This document shows, in pieces, positions 14,152 through 17,835 of a stretch of DNA of 17,835 nucleotides. This DNA comes from an uncultured Actinomycetes bacterium (GTDB taxonomy: Bacteria; Actinomycetota; Actinomycetes; Mycobacteriales; Nakamurellaceae). The stretch covers positions 1 to 17,835 of the forward strand of contig CALANS010000015.1 in assembly GCA_937926105.1 (NCBI GenBank), given 5' to 3'. The first letter of the stretch is position 1. Every line of letters begins with the position of its first letter. The notes beneath the pieces were generated by a model, which worked only from the letters and a program-made list of their open reading frames with translations, was not told where the DNA came from and did no database searches. The translations under genes and the position numbers were made by a program.

Positions 14152-15254
14152 CGGCTACCACTGCTCAGCCGCAGATCGAACAGGTGGAGACACGGAGCCT
14201 GCGCTTCGATCCTCAAAATCCGCGACTGCGGGGCCAAGAGGGCGAAATTCAGACCCAACGCCAAGTCTTTGACACTCTCTGGAGAGATTTCGCGGTCAGT
14301 GAGGTTGCGGCGTCGATCGCCGCAAATGGCTATTTCGAATACGAACCGGTCTTTGTCGCGACTGAGGGTGACGAACAGGTCGTCATCGAGGGCAATCGTA
14401 GACTCGCCGCCGTCAAGGCACTCATTGGCGAGTTTAAGCCACCAGCGGGCGCGCTTCCACGGCTCAGCAAGGCTGAGCGAGACAGGCTCGAATTTATTCC
14501 AGCAATGCGGGCCTCCCGCACCGACCTCTGGCAATATATTGGATTCAAACACGTCAATGGGCCACAGGCGTGGCGGTCAGCAAGTAAAGCTTCCTACATC
14601 GCGTGGGTCCACAATGAAGTGGGTGTGCCACTGGAAGAGATCGCACGTCGGATCGGGGACCAACATTCCACCGTCCAGCGATTCTACCGGTCGCTCATGG
14701 TCATCGAACAAGCCGAGGAAGCCGGCGTCTGGCAGCGGAGCGATCGGTACAAGGAGCACTTCTCCTTCTCGCATCTTTACACAGGCCTTGACTACATCGG
14801 AATCCAGCGCTTCGTCGGGGTGCGCCCGACGGCGGAAGAATCGAAGCGCCCGATCCCAAACGGCAATCTGCCGGAGCTCGGAGAGTTGTGTGTCTGGCTC
14901 TTCGGAAGCAAGAGCCGCAACAAACCACCGTTAGTTCAGAGTCAAAACCCCGACCTGCGAGTACTGGATGACGTCCTACATGATCGCAACGGCATTGCAG
15001 CCCTGCGACGCGGTCTGCCGCTTCACATCAGCCACGACATCAGCAAGGGTGACTCCCAACTGCTCCGCGAGGCACTGGTCGGTGCAAAGGAGTCTCTTCA
15101 GACCGCACGCGGTCGCGTGTTGACCGGCTACGACGGACAGAGTGATTTGGTGACACTCGCAGACGACATCGTCGAGCTTGCAGATGCCATCGCAGACGAT
15201 CTACGAAAGGCACACAACAAGCAGCGTCGGAGCCGTCGGCAGAGGGCGGAATGA
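14148..15254 (+). CDS. ParB/Spo0J-like partition or nuclease-fold DNA-binding protein
   Basis: A 368-aa protein with a ParB N-terminal (ParB/sulfiredoxin fold) domain at about 14-95: LRFDPQNPRL, then VAASIAANGYFEYEPVFV and the nucleotide-binding EGNRRLAAVKALI (GNRR at 82-85, the position of the ParB CTP motif GxRR). A helix-turn-helix follows at about 145-185 (PLEEIARRIGDQHSTVQRFYRSLMVIE). The C-terminal half is not recognised and ends in a basic tail (KQRRSRRQRAE). Chromosomal ParB works with ParA, but no parA is here. Together with a nuclease-like and a methylase gene this suggests a DNA-recognition or loading subunit of a defence/modification system. ATG 14148 is fixed by the ATGA overlap; an open frame from 13863 is not ParB-like. 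Confidence 0.82.
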   Translation: MTATTAQPQIEQVETRSLRFDPQNPRLRGQEGEIQTQRQVFDTLWRDFAVSEVAASIAANGYFEYEPVFVATEGDEQVVIEGNRRLAAVKALIGEFKPPAGALPRLSKAERDRLEFIPAMRASRTDLWQYIGFKHVNGPQAWRSASKASYIAWVHNEVGVPLEEIARRIGDQHSTVQRFYRSLMVIEQAEEAGVWQRSDRYKEHFSFSHLYTGLDYIGIQRFVGVRPTAEESKRPIPNGNLPELGELCVWLFGSKSRNKPPLVQSQNPDLRVLDDVLHDRNGIAALRRGLPLHISHDISKGDSQLLREALVGAKESLQTARGRVLTGYDGQSDLVTLADDIVELADAIADDLRKAHNKQRRSRRQRAE

Positions 15255-16192
15255 CTGCGACAGCCGTAAACCTGGCGCCCCCTGCCGCTACCGCGAGTGC
15301 CGAACTCCATGCTGATTGGCTCGAACTTGTCGCAATCGGTGACGGAGATAGGCAGGCCTCTATCGAAGACCTGATTAGCGCTCTTCGGACGACGAGCTCC
15401 TCTGAGGAACTTCCCGAGGAGCGGCTGGTCGATCGTGGCTCAGAACAAGCACAAAGCATCGCCGAGTCCGCCATGTCACTTGCGGAGGAGCGCTGCCAAG
15501 CGGTCGGCCGGAGAGGAAACTATCCGTTTACCTTCGAGGGGCAAGCCCTTGTCTCTAGCCGAACGGCGGCCCGAAACACCTACGTCTACTTACTACTTCT
15601 GAGCAAATACGGAGAGGACGCGGGGCCAAAGGACGTCAACGGCGCTAGTTTGTTCGAGGACGTCGCGGCCGTTGCCGTAAAGAACTACCTAGGCGGGCAA
15701 CGGGCCGGTGCGGAGACCTACAATTTTGGATTCCCTCGCCGGATTGCACCACGAGGATTCGAAGACGCAGTCAGGGATTTGTGCTCGAAACTCGGGGAGG
15801 GTATCGGACCCAGAAGCCGGCCAACAACCCAGAGCCAGAAAGACGCGAAGCTTGATCTCGTCGCGTGGGTGCCGATGCCGGACGCAAGGAGTGGTAAGGT
15901 CATCGGGTTCGGCCAGTGTGCGACGGGAAACAACTGGAAAGAGAAAGTAAGCGAACTGCAATCGACCGCATGGTGTAAATTGTGGCTCCTTGATCCACTT
16001 CCAGTCGATCCCGTCCGATTCTTCTTTATACCGCACCGCATCACTGGCTCTGAATGGAGCCAGCACACCATCAACGCAGGCGTAATCTTTGACCGGTGCC
16101 GCCTTGCTGCTTACGCCAGCGTTCTAGACCGAGAACTGCGCGAGCGTGTGAGTGCCTGGAGCAACTATGTCATCAATGAGCGGCTCCGATGA
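15251..16192 (+). CDS. Putative PD-(D/E)XK-like restriction endonuclease
   Basis: A 313-aa protein of no family I can name. Residues 1-130 are mainly helical. From 134 the order fits the PD-(D/E)XK nuclease fold: helix with acidic residue (LFEDVAAVAVKNYLGG, E136), then KLDLVAWVPM (D202), a strand with KVIGFGQCATG (Q222), and NWKEK (K230, K232). Usual members have (E/Q)xK; here the third position is Ala (Q-C-A), so the lysine would have to come from the following NWKEK. The C-terminal part (about 235-313) is Trp-rich and unassigned. It starts and ends in ATGA overlaps with the ParB-like and methylase genes, so the operon order suggests it is the cutting component matched to the methylase. Confidence in a nuclease role is moderate, in a real gene high. 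Confidence 0.65.
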   Translation: MTATAVNLAPPAATASAELHADWLELVAIGDGDRQASIEDLISALRTTSSSEELPEERLVDRGSEQAQSIAESAMSLAEERCQAVGRRGNYPFTFEGQALVSSRTAARNTYVYLLLLSKYGEDAGPKDVNGASLFEDVAAVAVKNYLGGQRAGAETYNFGFPRRIAPRGFEDAVRDLCSKLGEGIGPRSRPTTQSQKDAKLDLVAWVPMPDARSGKVIGFGQCATGNNWKEKVSELQSTAWCKLWLLDPLPVDPVRFFFIPHRITGSEWSQHTINAGVIFDRCRLAAYASVLDRELRERVSAWSNYVINERLR

Positions 16193-17301
16193 GACACCGG
16201 TTTCACTCACTATGTCCCTACTTTGCCATGTTTCCGGAGGCGTTCGTCGATCATTGGGTATCTCTACTTACCGCTCCGGGTGACCTGGTCGCGGACCCAT
16301 TTAGCGGGCGAGGAACGACCGCCTTCCAATCCCTCCTGCTCGGGCGCGCGGCCCTTGCTGGCGACGTAAATCCAGTCGCCTATGTCCTCAGTCGGGCAAA
16401 GACAAACTCTCCGACCGCCGCGGCGCTTCTTCTTCGGCTCTCGGAGCTGGAGGCGAAGTACACCAAACGGCGGTCAAAGGTGGGCGCAAAAAAGATCGAT
16501 TCTTACGACGTGGGTGCAGCCACTGAATTCTTCCAGATGGCGTTCGCCCCTGTAACACTAGATCAGCTCCGCTACTTGCGTGACGAGCTTCAGCCATTTA
16601 GCTCCGACACCGACTGTATGATCGCGGCGCTTGTGCTCGGCGCGCTTCACGGCGAACGCTCGTCGACTCGTTACTTGAGTAACCAAATGCCCCGCACCAT
16701 TAGCACAAAGCCGGCCTACTCAGTCCGGTACTGGAATATCCACGGCCTTACCGAGCCACCCGAACGTGAAACGTTTGAGGTCTTGCGGCGAGCTGTCGAA
16801 TTTAGGTATGCGACGGGTCGCCCGCGCCGGAAGGCGACCATCCTTCTGGGTGACATGCGCGAACTTCCGCACCGGACTCGCGAGGCCAAGGTCAAGTTGA
16901 TAGTCACCTCGCCGCCCTACTTGGATACCACCTCTTTCGAAGAAGATCAGTGGTTACGGCTCTGGTTCCTAGGTGGCCCGGGTCAACCGAAGAAGGGCAT
17001 CGTCTCTCGTGATGACCGATTGACCACTAGAGACGCCTATTGGCGTCTAATCGCCGACCTATGGCGGACAGTCGGCTACCTCCTGGCGCCAGGTGGACAC
17101 ATCGTTATCCGCATCGCGGGTCGTGGCCTGAGTTCGGAAGAACTCCGAGATGGCCTTGAGGGGACCTCGTCATTTGCCGCGAGACGAGTACAACTCCTCA
17201 GCACTGATGTCAGCCCGATTGAGCGTCGCCAGACCGACGCATTCCGGCCTGGAAGCACAGGCCGACGGACCGAAGTTGACTGTCACTTCCAACTCGACTG
17301 A
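16189..17301 (+). CDS. DNA methyltransferase (N6-adenine or N4-cytosine type)
   Basis: A 370-aa S-adenosylmethionine-dependent DNA methylase. The N-terminus (HSLCPYFAMFPEAF) is typical of this group; motif I is DPFSGRGTT at 36-44, with the second acidic motif at 58-64 (GDVNPVA). The catalytic motif IV is TSPPY at 240-244, in the order I then IV. About 195 residues between them leave room for a target-recognition region, an alpha-like arrangement. SPPY suits N4-cytosine or N6-adenine methylation; which base is not clear. It starts in a 4-nt overlap with the nuclease-like gene and has its own stop at 17299-17301 with no clear terminator hairpin after it. It is the natural self-protection partner of that gene. 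No separate specificity subunit is present. Confidence 0.88.
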   Translation: MRHRFHSLCPYFAMFPEAFVDHWVSLLTAPGDLVADPFSGRGTTAFQSLLLGRAALAGDVNPVAYVLSRAKTNSPTAAALLLRLSELEAKYTKRRSKVGAKKIDSYDVGAATEFFQMAFAPVTLDQLRYLRDELQPFSSDTDCMIAALVLGALHGERSSTRYLSNQMPRTISTKPAYSVRYWNIHGLTEPPERETFEVLRRAVEFRYATGRPRRKATILLGDMRELPHRTREAKVKLIVTSPPYLDTTSFEEDQWLRLWFLGGPGQPKKGIVSRDDRLTTRDAYWRLIADLWRTVGYLLAPGGHIVIRIAGRGLSSEELRDGLEGTSSFAARRVQLLSTDVSPIERRQTDAFRPGSTGRRTEVDCHFQLD

Positions 17302-17508
17302 CTGATGCGGCGAGGAGCAACGGGGCCGGCGCTTCGGGCGACAATCGTCCAGACCTGGATGGCTCGGTCTACGATCTAACCGGAGTTGCACACAGCCTGC
17401 GATAGCTGAGACGACGTTCAACGAAGCGGCTTTACTGAGATCGTGGTGGCTCCGGATCAGCACTGGGCGTATGGACGTAACCCGCCCGATTCTCACAATG
17501 GTTGTGCC
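17302..17508. other. Noncoding stretch downstream of the methylase
   Basis: About 200 bp with no gene found; a frame on the minus strand (17170-17496) is a shadow of the methylase 3' end plus noise. Confidence 0.4.
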
Positions 17509-17640
17509 GAGGTGCTGACTTGGCGTGCGATGGTCGCTGGGACTGTCTCGGAGTGCGGTTTATGAGTTGATCCGTGGCGGGGACCTGGTAAGTGTCCGTA
17601 TTGATGGCGGTACCGAAATTGGTTCTGTCACAAATTCCGT
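17509..17640 (+). pseudogene. Decayed excisionase-type HTH (HTH_17-like) gene
   Basis: Two frames together look like a MerR/excisionase-type DNA-binding domain: AEVLTWRAMVA (17505-17537) followed by a shift into LGLSRSAVYELIRGGDLVSVRIDGG (17534-17608). Relatives read EVLTVxEVAxLLGVSRSTVYELIRSGELPSVRIG. The remainder of the frame to 17728 is not like the family. Such genes are common in integrating elements. No integrase is present in the window. Confidence 0.5.
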
Positions 17641-17781
17641 GAAGCGGGTTTCCTCAACTGGCTGGCCGATAATCCTTCGGTTGCTTATTCCTGGTCATTT
17701 ACTGAGTGCTCGTTGCGAATTCTCGTAATAACCAAGTTGTGACGTTGTTTATCTGCGTGTCGAGGCGACGTGAAAGCCCTC

Positions 17782-17835
17782 TGTTGGCGGCCATGGAAAA
17801 CTGACCACTGGCGGCCACGAAACTGACCGGTGATG
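17782..17835 (+). mobile_element. Probable left end of an IS21-family element
   Basis: Two repeats of about 22 bp, TGGCGGCCATGGAAAACTGACC (17785-17806) and TGGCGGCCACGAAACTGACC (17809-17828), period 24, follow a TGT at 17782. Multiple terminal repeats of GGCGGCCA...TGACC type are typical of IS21-family elements in actinobacteria. The window ends on an ATG at 17833, so istA and istB would be beyond the edge. Confidence 0.55.

Noticed and set aside
1..17835. tRNA, rRNA or CRISPR array
   Set aside because: No T-loop/acceptor pattern of a tRNA, no rRNA-like stretch and no regularly spaced repeats with unique spacers were seen by eye.

Overview
The window is high-GC DNA with strongly G/C-ending codons, an Lsr2 nucleoid protein, a SigK/RskA pair, SigE-family ECF sigma factors and a class F-type sortase. 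Together these point to an actinomycete (Actinomycetota, probably in or near Mycobacteriales/Nakamurellales/Jatrophihabitantales). Species cannot be told from sequence alone. No rRNA, tRNA or CRISPR array was found.

Left part (1 to about 10,000) looks like ordinary chromosome dominated by envelope and stress signalling. It holds a membrane protein running off the left edge (-), a frameshifted GNAT acetyltransferase (-), and two SigE-family sigma modules that converge on each other. The first is a sigma factor at 1361-1873 overlapping a one-TM protein at 1870-2649 (+). The second is a sigma factor at 4199-4738 overlapping a one-TM beta-propeller protein at 2875-4206 (-). Then, all on the minus strand, come SigK, its ZAS-type anti-sigma factor, a CHRD-domain surface protein with a C-terminal membrane tail, a class F-like sortase, and a DoxX-like membrane protein. 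A CCATCC-N15-CCGAAT promoter stands in front of sigK, and a close relative with the same spacing stands before the CHRD gene. This suggests a SigK regulon that makes a surface protein and perhaps its sortase. A LysE/RhtB-type exporter closes this part.

Middle part (about 10,000 to 13,900) is gene-poor and scarred. It contains a DUF255/YyaL-type gene cut off right after its CHWCHV motif, an lsr2 gene, a small relic of a DUF885 peptidase-like gene, and long stretches with no credible gene. The one other intact gene is a metal-binding lipoprotein of an ABC importer behind a perfect 23-bp Zur/Fur-like palindrome. It has no permease or ATPase gene beside it and is followed by a hairpin terminator and IS21-end-like tandem repeats.

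Right part (13,900 to 17,301) is the most interesting: four genes on the plus strand, every junction being a 4-nt ATGA overlap. They encode a 56-aa ribbon-helix-helix protein, a ParB-like CTPase/HTH protein, a PD-(D/E)XK-like putative nuclease with a QCA in place of the usual (E/Q)xK, and a DNA methyltransferase with DPFSGRGTT and TSPPY motifs. I read this as a candidate restriction-modification-like defence or mobile-element maintenance cassette. It is flanked by IS21-like repeat sets, by a decayed excisionase-type HTH gene, and by the start of a probable IS21-family element at the right edge. Base composition and codon use are visibly less GC-biased here than on the left, consistent with horizontal transfer.
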